Positions 31,783 to 40,733 of a stretch of DNA of 44,620 nt are shown in pieces. The notes under the pieces are model-generated. The model was not told the origin of the DNA. It made no database searches and saw nothing but the letters and a program-made list of their open reading frames with translations. Position numbers and translations under genes: made by a program. The stretch is from Lentimicrobiaceae bacterium. GTDB taxonomy: Bacteria > Bacteroidota > Bacteroidia > Bacteroidales > UBA4417. The stretch is taken from contig JAQVEX010000016.1 in the NCBI GenBank assembly GCA_028697555.1, forward strand, positions 1-44,620. The letters are read 5' to 3'. Every line of letters starts with the position of its first letter. Position 1 is the stretch's first letter.

Positions 31783-34596
31783 ATGCGTACGTTTTCAATA
31801 AAAAAGAGAGTTTTTGTTTTCATATTTTTTTTATTTGGTAATTTTTTACTTAATTCCCAAATTTATGTTCAACCTCCTTTGCCAACTCAGCAACAAGGTG
31901 TTGAAGTGATTTTTGATGCTAAACTCGGAAATAAAGGACTTGAAAACTACGATGGAGACGTATACGCTCATACCGGAGTTATTACAAACAAAAGTGCTAG
32001 CCCTTCCGATTGGAAATACGTTAAAGCAAGTTGGGGCACTAATACTCCCGATTGTAAACTCACAAAAATTGGCGAAAACTTATGGAAATTAACTATACAA
32101 CCCGATATTCGTTCGTACTACTCTGTACCCACGACAGATACAATTTTGCAAATGGCTTTTGTTTTCAGAAGTGCAAATATGGTCTCGGGAGCTTGGTTGG
32201 AAGGCAAAACAGAAAATAATGGCGATATTTTTTACGATGTTTATCCGAATACAACCAATGTCAAAATTATAAAGCCCAACAGCAACTTCGTTTTTGTGCC
32301 CGACGGCGAAATTATCAATATTAAAGCTGCTTCCATCAACACCGATTCAATATTGATATATCATAACGGCGAACTTGTTGAAGCTAGTGCTCTCAATGAA
32401 ATAGAATGCAATATTGTTCCGCAAAACAATAATCAGAACAAAATAATTGCAAAGGGCGTCAAAGCCACCGAAACTGTTTTCGATACACTCTGCTACGTTG
32501 TCAGCACACCGACCAATATCGCTCCTATGCCTATTGGAATCAAAAACGGAGTTAATGTTATTGATTCCAATACCATTGTATTTTCATTATTTGCTCCTTA
32601 TAAAAGTAGTGTTTACATCATAGGAGATTTTAATAATTGGTTGCCCGATATCGATTATAAAATGAACAGAACGCCTGACGGGAAATATTATTGGCTACAG
32701 GTCTCCAATCTCCAGTACGACAAGGAATATTATTACCAATATTTGGTTGATGAAAACATCAGAATTGGCGACCCGTACTGCAATAAAGTTGCCGACCCGT
32801 GGAACGACAAGTATATCCCCGATAGCATTTACCCTAACATAAAACCGTATCCACACGGCAAAACCAACGGTATTGCATCTTCATTAAAAATCAAACCCGA
32901 TGTGTATAATTGGAGCAATTGCTGTTTTGAAGCTCCCGAAGTGCAAAATTTGATAATTTATGAATTGCTAATCAGAGATTTTTCCGAACAAAGGTCTTTC
33001 CAATCGGTAATTGATAAAACACCTTACCTAAAAAAATTAGGAGTAAATGCAATAGAACTTATGCCTGTCACTGAGTTTGAAGGCAACAACAGTTGGGGAT
33101 ACAACCCTAATTACTATTTTGCAATTGATAAATACTATGGACATCAAAATAAACTTAAAGAACTTATAGATTCGTGCCACAATAACGGCATAGCCGTAAT
33201 TTTAGATGTAGTTTTCAATCATTCGTTTGGCACAGCTCCTTACGTCCAATTGTATTGGGACGCAAAAAACAACAGACCTGCAGGAAACAATCCTGTTTAT
33301 AACCAAACACCAAAACACGATTTTAACGTCGGTTACGACATAAATCACGAGTCGGATTTCTCCAACAAATTAGTTAGCGATGCCTTGAAATACTACATAA
33401 AAGAGTTTAATTTCGATGGCTTCCGCTTCGATTTATCCAAAGGATTTACCCAAAAAAACACTCTCGGCAATTCTGCGGCTATGGCTCAATACGACCAATC
33501 GCGTGTGAATATTCTCTCAAAATACTGCGATACTATCAAAGCACACAATCCCAATGCCTACGTTATTTTAGAGCATTTTGCCGACAATACCGAAGAAAAA
33601 ATTTTATCCGACAAAGGAATGTTATTGTGGGGAAATATAAACTACAACTACGGCGAAGCCATGATGGGATACGTTAATAACAGCGATTTATCATCGGGAG
33701 TTTATACAAAAAGGGGATGGCAAAAACCACACCTTATTTCTTACATGGAAAGCCACGACGAAGAACGACAGGTTTACCGTTGCCAAAAATGGGGAAATTC
33801 GCAACAAGGATACGATATTAAAAATACAGCTACAGCTCTTAAACGTGCGGCTTTGGCATCTACATTTTTCTACACTATTCCTGGTCCTAAAATGTTGTGG
33901 CAATTCGGTGAGTTGGGATACGATTTCTCTATAAACTATCCGTCAGGAACATCAGACGATAGACTTACCCCAAAACCTGTACGATGGGATTATTTCGACG
34001 ATAAAGACAGACGCTATTTGTTTGAAATAAACTCCTTGCTAATAAATTTAAAGAAAAACAACCCTGTTTTTCAAACCAAAAACTTCGATGTAAATCTTTC
34101 GGGAAAAATAAAAACTATACAACTTTCGGATACGGCAAATAACATTGTAGTTGTCGGCAACTTCGACGTTACCCAGCAAACAGCCAACGTCGTATTTCAA
34201 CGCACAGGCACTTGGTACGAGCTGTTTTCGGGCGATACAATAATAATAGACAATGTAAATCAAAGCATAAGGCTCAACGCCGGTGATTATAAACTATACT
34301 CCGATATTAAAATCGATTTTCCTTACCAAAAAAAAAGCCCTGAAAGTTTGCTTTTAAATTTTAGCATCTATCCTAACCCAACCTACGGCGATGCAAACAT
34401 ATTATTACACGTAAAAGACAACAGCAAAATCAGTTTAAGAGCCTTTTCTGTCGATGGTAGTAATGTACATGATATATTCAACGGAGTGATGTCGGGCAAC
34501 AACAACATTAAATGGCAAGCTCCAAAAAAAGGATTGTATATCGTAGAATTAACTATAGGGAACTTCAAAAAAATGGCGAAATTAATCAGATTGTAA
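31783..34596 (+). CDS. Secreted GH13 alpha-amylase with T9SS sorting domain
   Basis: The 937-residue protein starts with a signal peptide (MRTFSIKKRVFVFIFFLFGNFLLNSQ). Residues about 30-180 form a beta-rich module. About 260-345 is a CBM48-like module (VYIIGDFNNWLPD ... YYYQYLVDE). The GH13 barrel follows with DVVFNH (D475, H480), DGFRFDLSK (nucleophile D550), VILEHF (acid/base E597) and SHDEE (H658, D659). The last 80 residues (ISIYPNPTYGDANILL ... GLYIVELTIGNFKKMAKLIRL) are a type A Por sorting domain, so the enzyme should leave the cell through type IX secretion. It would attack starch, glycogen or pullulan outside; cleavage specificity cannot be set by eye. It lies just upstream of susC. 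Confidence 0.93.
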   Translation: MRTFSIKKRVFVFIFFLFGNFLLNSQIYVQPPLPTQQQGVEVIFDAKLGNKGLENYDGDVYAHTGVITNKSASPSDWKYVKASWGTNTPDCKLTKIGENLWKLTIQPDIRSYYSVPTTDTILQMAFVFRSANMVSGAWLEGKTENNGDIFYDVYPNTTNVKIIKPNSNFVFVPDGEIINIKAASINTDSILIYHNGELVEASALNEIECNIVPQNNNQNKIIAKGVKATETVFDTLCYVVSTPTNIAPMPIGIKNGVNVIDSNTIVFSLFAPYKSSVYIIGDFNNWLPDIDYKMNRTPDGKYYWLQVSNLQYDKEYYYQYLVDENIRIGDPYCNKVADPWNDKYIPDSIYPNIKPYPHGKTNGIASSLKIKPDVYNWSNCCFEAPEVQNLIIYELLIRDFSEQRSFQSVIDKTPYLKKLGVNAIELMPVTEFEGNNSWGYNPNYYFAIDKYYGHQNKLKELIDSCHNNGIAVILDVVFNHSFGTAPYVQLYWDAKNNRPAGNNPVYNQTPKHDFNVGYDINHESDFSNKLVSDALKYYIKEFNFDGFRFDLSKGFTQKNTLGNSAAMAQYDQSRVNILSKYCDTIKAHNPNAYVILEHFADNTEEKILSDKGMLLWGNINYNYGEAMMGYVNNSDLSSGVYTKRGWQKPHLISYMESHDEERQVYRCQKWGNSQQGYDIKNTATALKRAALASTFFYTIPGPKMLWQFGELGYDFSINYPSGTSDDRLTPKPVRWDYFDDKDRRYLFEINSLLINLKKNNPVFQTKNFDVNLSGKIKTIQLSDTANNIVVVGNFDVTQQTANVVFQRTGTWYELFSGDTIIIDNVNQSIRLNAGDYKLYSDIKIDFPYQKKSPESLLLNFSIYPNPTYGDANILLHVKDNSKISLRAFSVDGSNVHDIFNGVMSGNNNIKWQAPKKGLYIVELTIGNFKKMAKLIRL

Positions 34597-34668
34597 GCAA
34601 TTTTTTTCACTTCTACCCAAAAAGGCAACTTATTTTCTTAATTTAACTGTACTTTGTAAAATTATATA

Positions 34669-34676
34669 TAAATTTG
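34669..34676 (+). promoter_or_regulatory. Bacteroidota -7 box for susC
   Basis: TAAATTTG lies 45-52 bases before the susC ATG in a 124-base gap after the amylase gene, so susC can be transcribed separately from it. Confidence 0.5.
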
Positions 34677-34720
34677 CCATTATTAAATAATTAAACAATA
34701 ATTAACTAAATATTTAATCT

Positions 34721-37717
34721 ATGAAAAGATATACACTCTTTAAAACATCCTTACTGATATTTCTACTGTTAGGATTTGTTTTTAACAGCTTTTCCCAACA
34801 AATAGATGTTAAAGGAGTTGTAACCGACGCAAAAGACGGTTCAACAATACCGGGAGTAGCCATTCAGGTTAAAGATACTTTTTTGGGTACATTAACCGAC
34901 ATTGACGGAAATTACAGCATAAGCGTCAACAAGGGTGAAACCTTAGTATTTTCGTTCATTGGTTACGAAAATCAAGAAATTGTTGTAACAAACAACATTA
35001 TCAACGTTGCTTTAATAACTGCTGTTACCGACCTTGACGAGGTCTTGGTTATAGGCTACGGAACTCAAAAGAAGACAGATAAGACCGGTGCTATTACACA
35101 CATCACATCGGAAGAACTAAACAAAGGTCTTCTTACCGATCCTATTCAAGCAATGCAAGGTAAGGCAGCCGGAGTTTTAATTACCAAAAAAGGTGGCGAC
35201 CCCAATGCCGGATTTGCTGTAAAAATTAGGGGCTCTGCCGGATTCGACTCCAACACGTCTCCACTGTACGTAATAGACGGAGTTCCCAATGCCGACCCTA
35301 CAGCCATAGCCCCGGGCGATATTGAAACTTATAACGTACTGAAAGATGCTGCTTCTACAGCTATCTACGGTTCGCAAGGAGCAAACGGAGTTATTATTAT
35401 CACAACCAAAAAAGGTTCGGCAAAAAAAGGCGCTACAGTTACAGGTTTTAGTTCGCAATTGTCATTCGACAAAGTCGCTAAAAAATTAGACGTACTCTCA
35501 GCTTCCGAAATCAGAGATTTTGCAAACCAAAAATTACAAAACAGCCTTGCTGAACACCCAAACTGGACTGTTGACAGCATATTCACCGACGGCGGTGCTA
35601 ACACCGATTGGCAGGACGAAATATACCGAATAGGTATTACAACAAACAACAACCTTAATTTTAGCGGTGGTAGCGAAAATAGTTCTTACTATGCATCGGT
35701 TACACACGCCAATTGGCAAGGTGTTATGAAAGGAACCGAAAAAGAAAGAACAACAGCCAAACTAAACATTAATCATAAAGCACTTAACGATAGGCTTAAT
35801 TTGTCGGGTAATATAATGACATCGTTCGAGAATAACGACTACGAAAATTACGACGGATACGATAAAGACGATATTATTTATCAGGCTATTTCGCACAACC
35901 CAACCGACCCCGTTTATAACCCCGACGGCACTTACAACAAAACTCAAAGAGAGTTTAACTACGAAAATCCGCTTGCTGTTATAGACATGATTACCAACGT
36001 TAGAGACCTGAAAAGCTATTTGGGTAATATCAGAGCCGATTACGAAATCATCTCCGACCTAACTTTATCGGTTAATGCATCGTATTTACGTAACGACAGC
36101 CATTCAAAATATTTCCGTCCCAAAGGCGTTTACGCTTCTGCCGACAATGGTTATGGTCGTCACGGGTACTCCAACAACGAACAAAAAACAATTGAAACAA
36201 CCTTAACCTACGTTAAAAACGTAGATAAACACAATCTTGACCTTATCGGCGGACATTCGTGGCAAGAAAACAACTACAACGGATTTTGGGCACAAGGTTC
36301 AAATTCGCAGTCGCCTTTCATTGGTGCCGAAAATTTATCATCTTTAGCCGATGTTAAATACGGCGATATAGGCTCCTATCGCGGAATGTCGCGCTTAATC
36401 GGTATGTTTGTCAGAGCACAATATAACTTTAACTCAACATATTATGCTTCGGCATCACTACGTAGAGACGGTTCAACCAAATTCGGCGAAAACAACAAAT
36501 GGGGGCTTTTCCCAACATTCGCATTGGGCTGGAACATGCAAAACGAAAACTTCCTTAAAGATGTTTCGTGGTTAGACCAACTTAAATTACGTGCTAGCTA
36601 CGGTGTTTCCGGAAACCAAGCTATTGGAGAATACAGAAGCAGACTATCGTGGACTCCTAGCGGCTTAGCTATCAATCCCGAAACAGGCGAACAAGTTATT
36701 TCTTACCAACCTGCTTGGAACTCTAACCCAAATTTGAAATGGGAAAGAACAGCAGAAGTCAACTTGGGTATTGACTTCGCTATTTTCAATAGCAGAATTA
36801 GCGGTAGTATAGAATTGTACTCGAAAAACACTACCGACTTACTTGGTAGATATAGCGTTCCAGTACCACCAAACTTGGCTTCTACAACTTTTGCCAACTC
36901 AGGAGCAGTAACCAATAAAGGTATCGAACTATTTGTTCAAGCTTTTGTTATCGACAATAAAAATTTCTCGTGGAAAACAAGTTTAACGGCATCTCACAAC
37001 AAATCGAAATTCACCGATTTGGGAGAATTTGCAACCGACTCATCGGGTGTTAGACACGAAGGATGGCTTACCGGTAGAGGTATGATTGGAGCTCAATATT
37101 ACGTTACAGGTATTGCTGTCGGACACGGATTTGGCGAATTTTATCTACCCGAATTTGTATCTATATTAGATGGCAAGCCAGTTTATCGTTCGCTTTCAGG
37201 TGGTTACACAACGAATTTGGTCGAAGCAAAAAGATCATTTGTTGGCTCGGCAACTCCTGTTTTAGAAATTGGATGGTCTAACTCGTTTGTATTGTTTAAC
37301 AATTGGACAGTTGACTTGGCTTTCCGCTCTATGATTGGAAACAAAGTCTTTAACGCTACAAAAATGTTCTTCGACGTACCCGGCAATATGCCTTCAATCA
37401 ACGGAACACCCGACGCTATTGACTGGTACGAAAAAGGCAGAACCGACCAAAGCGTAATTTTCTCGGATTACTACCTAGAAGACGCTTCTTTCTTACGTTT
37501 AGATTACTTAGCTATCGGATACAACTTCAACGTTGATAAAATACATTGGCTAAAAGGTCTAAACGTTAGTATTATGGCTAACAACCTGTTTACTATTACA
37601 GGATACTCAGGCATAGACCCCGAAACTTTTGTAGACGGTTTATCATACGGTGTTGACCAATACAACGTGTATCCCAAAACGAGAACAGTTTCAATAGGCT
37701 TGAACGCTAAATTTTAA
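34721..37717 (+). CDS. susC: SusC-family TonB-dependent outer-membrane transporter
   Basis: The 998-residue protein has a signal peptide (to about residue 25), a carboxypeptidase-regulatory-like domain (VKGVVTDAKDGSTIPGVAIQVKDTFLGTLTDIDGNYSI, about 29-105), the SusC plug signature (VLVIGYGTQKKTDKTGAITHI, then MQGKAAGVLITKKGGDPNAG and LYVIDGVPNADP), and a large 22-strand barrel ending in NAKF with C-terminal Phe. SusC proteins import oligosaccharides across the outer membrane with energy from TonB-ExbBD, under the SusD lid. Gene context (amylase, SusD, SusE/F-like, TreS) points to maltodextrins. SusD follows after 23 bases. No STN domain precedes the plug, so it should not signal directly to an anti-sigma factor. 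Confidence 0.95.
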   Translation: MKRYTLFKTSLLIFLLLGFVFNSFSQQIDVKGVVTDAKDGSTIPGVAIQVKDTFLGTLTDIDGNYSISVNKGETLVFSFIGYENQEIVVTNNIINVALITAVTDLDEVLVIGYGTQKKTDKTGAITHITSEELNKGLLTDPIQAMQGKAAGVLITKKGGDPNAGFAVKIRGSAGFDSNTSPLYVIDGVPNADPTAIAPGDIETYNVLKDAASTAIYGSQGANGVIIITTKKGSAKKGATVTGFSSQLSFDKVAKKLDVLSASEIRDFANQKLQNSLAEHPNWTVDSIFTDGGANTDWQDEIYRIGITTNNNLNFSGGSENSSYYASVTHANWQGVMKGTEKERTTAKLNINHKALNDRLNLSGNIMTSFENNDYENYDGYDKDDIIYQAISHNPTDPVYNPDGTYNKTQREFNYENPLAVIDMITNVRDLKSYLGNIRADYEIISDLTLSVNASYLRNDSHSKYFRPKGVYASADNGYGRHGYSNNEQKTIETTLTYVKNVDKHNLDLIGGHSWQENNYNGFWAQGSNSQSPFIGAENLSSLADVKYGDIGSYRGMSRLIGMFVRAQYNFNSTYYASASLRRDGSTKFGENNKWGLFPTFALGWNMQNENFLKDVSWLDQLKLRASYGVSGNQAIGEYRSRLSWTPSGLAINPETGEQVISYQPAWNSNPNLKWERTAEVNLGIDFAIFNSRISGSIELYSKNTTDLLGRYSVPVPPNLASTTFANSGAVTNKGIELFVQAFVIDNKNFSWKTSLTASHNKSKFTDLGEFATDSSGVRHEGWLTGRGMIGAQYYVTGIAVGHGFGEFYLPEFVSILDGKPVYRSLSGGYTTNLVEAKRSFVGSATPVLEIGWSNSFVLFNNWTVDLAFRSMIGNKVFNATKMFFDVPGNMPSINGTPDAIDWYEKGRTDQSVIFSDYYLEDASFLRLDYLAIGYNFNVDKIHWLKGLNVSIMANNLFTITGYSGIDPETFVDGLSYGVDQYNVYPKTRTVSIGLNAKF

Positions 37718-37740
37718 TCAACATTTAAAAACTATTTAAG

Positions 37741-39228
37741 ATGAAAAAAATAATAATAATATTAATATTAGCTATCGTTGGTACTACATTTTACTCTTGT
37801 ACCAAATTAGATGAAATCTATTACGATAAAATTCCGGGTCATTTGTACCCCGAAAATGATGCTCAAATTGCCAATTTAAGTGTTGATGCCTACAAACGAC
37901 TTCAAATACTTATTGACGACAACGGCTGGTGGTTCTTGGCTCAAGAAATGACCTCCGACGAATTTTGTTGTCCCGTTAGGGGTTCCGACTGGTTCGACGG
38001 CGGAAAATGGTTATATCTTCACACTCACCAGTGGACAAACGACATCGACGCAGTTAATACCATGTGGAGCGCTTTCTGGGAAGGTATTACATCGTGTAAC
38101 CAAATTATTGATATGCTCAATACACTTGAAGACAGCGAAGCAATACATAGGAAAAAAGCTGAAGTTGAAGTTGTAAGGTCATTTTACTATTACCTGCTAT
38201 TAGACAACTACGGCGACGCTCCTTATCTGACAACTGCCAATTTACCCAGCGATTTCTTACCAACTAAAATAAGTCGTAAGGCTATTTTCGATAGCATAAC
38301 TACAACCGTAGCCAATAATGTGAAATATCTTAAAGATATTGACAACAAATATATGGCAACCAGATACATGGCTTATGCTTTGTTGGCTAAATTGTACCTC
38401 AACGCAGAAGTGTACACAGGCGTACCGCAATGGGAAAAAGCAGGACTATATTGCGATAGCGTTATGGCAGGACCTTATTCGTTAGAAGCTGACTTTTTAG
38501 CACCTTTTAAAACAAACAATCAAAATTCTTCGGAAATTATTTTCTCAATACCATTTGATGAAAATACTGCACACGGCTTCCGTCTTCACATGCGTTCATT
38601 ACACTATCAAAGCAACTTAACATTTGATATGCCTGTTGGACCATGGAACGGCTTATGTGCCGTATATGATTTCTATCAGACTTACGAAGACAATGATGCT
38701 CGTAAAAGCGGCTACTTTATGACAGGACAGCAATATACTCACGATGGAAGGATTATTATTGAGAGTATTACCAACGAACCTTTAGTTATAGATCCTTTTG
38801 TTCCGGCAATAAATATGCAAGAAGGTAACTTTACTCCAAAACAAATCAGGACAACAGGTGCACGTGTCCTCAAGTATGAAATTAAGTTAGGGGCCAAAGA
38901 AAACCTAAGCAACGACTTCCCACTTTTCAGACTTTCTGACATATATCTAATGAAAGCCGAAACTGAAATCAGACTTGGCAGGTCTGGCGACCAATGGATA
39001 AACCCAATTCGCAGACGCGCAGGCGTTGCTGAATGGAATGGTGCCACATTGCAACAACTACTTGACGAAAGAGGCAGAGAGCTCTGGGTTGAAGGACACA
39101 GAAGACAAGACCAAATCAGATTTGGAAAATGGGAAAATGCTTGGTGGGAAAAACCAGCTACAACTCCCGAAAGAAGAACGTTCCCAATTCCTAAGTGGGC
39201 TACCGACTCAAATCCTAACTTATTGTAA
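37741..39228 (+). CDS. susD: SusD/RagB-family glycan-binding lipoprotein
   Basis: The 495-residue lipoprotein has lipobox FYSC (Cys20), a helical TPR-rich body (ATRYMAYALLAKLYLNAEVYTG; SFYYYLLLDNYGDAPYLT) and the typical SusD C-terminus PIRRRAGVAEWNGATLQQLLDERGRELWVEGHRRQDQIRFGKW. Many aromatic residues (WWF, WFDGGKWLYLHTHQW) near the N-terminal third could form the sugar platform. SusD caps SusC at the cell surface and captures the glycan. It starts 23 bases after susC and is surely co-transcribed. Confidence 0.95.
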   Translation: MKKIIIILILAIVGTTFYSCTKLDEIYYDKIPGHLYPENDAQIANLSVDAYKRLQILIDDNGWWFLAQEMTSDEFCCPVRGSDWFDGGKWLYLHTHQWTNDIDAVNTMWSAFWEGITSCNQIIDMLNTLEDSEAIHRKKAEVEVVRSFYYYLLLDNYGDAPYLTTANLPSDFLPTKISRKAIFDSITTTVANNVKYLKDIDNKYMATRYMAYALLAKLYLNAEVYTGVPQWEKAGLYCDSVMAGPYSLEADFLAPFKTNNQNSSEIIFSIPFDENTAHGFRLHMRSLHYQSNLTFDMPVGPWNGLCAVYDFYQTYEDNDARKSGYFMTGQQYTHDGRIIIESITNEPLVIDPFVPAINMQEGNFTPKQIRTTGARVLKYEIKLGAKENLSNDFPLFRLSDIYLMKAETEIRLGRSGDQWINPIRRRAGVAEWNGATLQQLLDERGRELWVEGHRRQDQIRFGKWENAWWEKPATTPERRTFPIPKWATDSNPNLL

Positions 39229-39243
39229 ATCTTGAAAAGAACT

Positions 39244-39263
39244 TATATTTGGCACTATTTTTG
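39244..39263 (+). promoter_or_regulatory. Possible internal promoter between susD and the susE/F-like gene
   Basis: Two boxes match TAnnTTTG: TATATTTG at 39244-39251 and TATTTTTG at 39256-39263, with a TTG at 39232-39234 at about the -33 spacing from the second. It could give separate transcription of the binding lipoprotein. Confidence 0.35.
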
Positions 39264-39326
39264 TGCGAAGTATTAAGACTTTATAAATTAAATATTAAAA
39301 AATTATTATTAACTAAAATTAAAAAA

Positions 39327-40529
39327 ATGAGACATTTAAATTTAAAAAAATTAGCTAGTTATTTGGTGATTGCCGTATTGGGCTTATCGTTTGCTTTTAC
39401 ATCTTGTAAAAAAGACAAAGAAGATGAGGACAACAACATAGTACTCGACGGTGTTTATATCAAAGGTGGAGCAACAGCTCTTGAAGATTTTGACGCCAAA
39501 GGAATGCTTAAAGTAACTCGCAACGAAGTAAACCAAGAAGACAGAGCAACTCTATTAGAAATATACGTTGCCGTTAAAGCTGGAGACGCAGGCTTTAATA
39601 TCGTTGAAGTAAAAGGTGATGTTAGAAAAACCTACGGACCTGCTTCCGACTTTGTAATTGTACCCGATGCCGATCGTCATGGCGACGAACCTAAAAACGT
39701 TGATCTTTGGAAAGGAAATCTTGTTGAAAACGACAACAAATTTACCGTAAACACCGATGGTTTATACCATGTTGTTATTGACACTGAATTGAACAAAGTT
39801 GTTATGTGTAAAGTTGAATGGGGCGTTATTGGTGCTGCAACTCCTAACGGATGGAATGGAAGTACTCCAATGCCTATGAAAGCATTTGACCTTAACAACA
39901 TAGTTTTTGAAGCTACCGATCTTAACCTTTCAAAATCTGAGTTTAAATATCGTTACTCAGATGGTTGGAAAATATTCTTAGATACGGAATTAGAAATTGG
40001 TGAAGGCATAAAAGGAGTTAGCGTTAATACCAACTTTGGTGGTGCTGTTGATGCTTTAATTCCTGGTGGTCCTAACATTAACAATGAAGTTTCAGGTGTA
40101 TATACCGCAACCTTGGAATGGAAACTTGGAGAAAAGTACATTGCTACTTTAACAAAAACCGGTGATATTCCTATGGTTGATTACTCAAATTATGAAATAG
40201 GTATTATTGGCAGTTGCTACAACAAAGCAGACGGAACTCAAGCAGCTTGGGACGAAAACTTCGGAACTCACCTACCTGTAGTTGATGGAAATGTTTACAC
40301 ATGGACATATAATATTCCAATTATTCCGGGTGAATTCAAATTCCGTCAAGGAAATGACTGGTCGGCTATGAGCTTAGGCTACAACGACCTTACATGGGAA
40401 GGTCCAGCAGCTGGCGACTTCTCAGACAACGGTGGTAACATTAAAATTGATGTAGAAGGAAATTACACTTTAGTTCTTGTTATTGACGCAGCTACTGAAA
40501 CATTCACAGTTAAAGCTACTAAAAACTAA
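39327..40529 (+). CDS. SusE/SusF-like outer-membrane glucan-binding lipoprotein
   Basis: From ATG 39327 the product has 400 residues and a lipobox AFTSC (Cys27) followed by acidic residues (KKDKEDEDNN), which may favour export to the cell surface. An upstream in-frame start at 39249 would hide the signal peptide. After an N-terminal domain (about 40-165), two beta-sandwich modules resemble SusE/F starch-binding domains: VIGAATPNGWNGSTPM ... SEFKYRYSDGWKIFL and IGIIGSCYNKADGTQAAWDENFG ... GEFKFRQGNDWSAMSLG. Both open with IG...W and carry an aromatic EFKxR core. It likely binds alpha-glucan at the surface beside SusCD. Confidence 0.85.
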   Translation: MRHLNLKKLASYLVIAVLGLSFAFTSCKKDKEDEDNNIVLDGVYIKGGATALEDFDAKGMLKVTRNEVNQEDRATLLEIYVAVKAGDAGFNIVEVKGDVRKTYGPASDFVIVPDADRHGDEPKNVDLWKGNLVENDNKFTVNTDGLYHVVIDTELNKVVMCKVEWGVIGAATPNGWNGSTPMPMKAFDLNNIVFEATDLNLSKSEFKYRYSDGWKIFLDTELEIGEGIKGVSVNTNFGGAVDALIPGGPNINNEVSGVYTATLEWKLGEKYIATLTKTGDIPMVDYSNYEIGIIGSCYNKADGTQAAWDENFGTHLPVVDGNVYTWTYNIPIIPGEFKFRQGNDWSAMSLGYNDLTWEGPAAGDFSDNGGNIKIDVEGNYTLVLVIDAATETFTVKATKN

Positions 40530-40553
40530 GACCGTAATTTAAAAACCAATCTT

Positions 40554-40590
40554 ATGGGCTGTCTGATAACTAAAGACAGCCCATTTTTTT
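40554..40590 (+). terminator. Rho-independent terminator after the Sus-like genes
   Basis: A perfect 11-bp stem, ATGGGCTGTCT (40554-40564) with AGACAGCCCAT (40574-40584), encloses a 9-base loop and runs into a T tract to 40590. It lies 25 bases after the SusE/F-like stop and should end the susCDE transcript. Confidence 0.9.
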
Positions 40591-40645
40591 ATCTCTTTTT
40601 TAAGCTCGTTTGTTAAACGCAATAACTGCTCTGCAAAAATTTGCT

Positions 40646-40653
40646 TAACTTTG
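40646..40653 (+). promoter_or_regulatory. Bacteroidota -7 box for the TreS-like gene
   Basis: TAACTTTG follows the terminator and precedes the ATG at 40734 by 81-88 bases, supporting a separate transcript for treS. The rest of 40591-40733 is AT-rich with nothing else evident. Confidence 0.45.
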
Positions 40654-40733
40654 AGATATCGGTTTTTTGAATTATTAATATCACGTTTATAAAAAAAGAG
40701 TACTTTTATAATGTTTTTAAATTCAAATGAGAC

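Noticed and set aside
39249..39326. Upstream start for the SusE/F-like protein
   Set aside because: It would bury the lipoprotein signal peptide behind 26 residues and overlap the putative promoter boxes.
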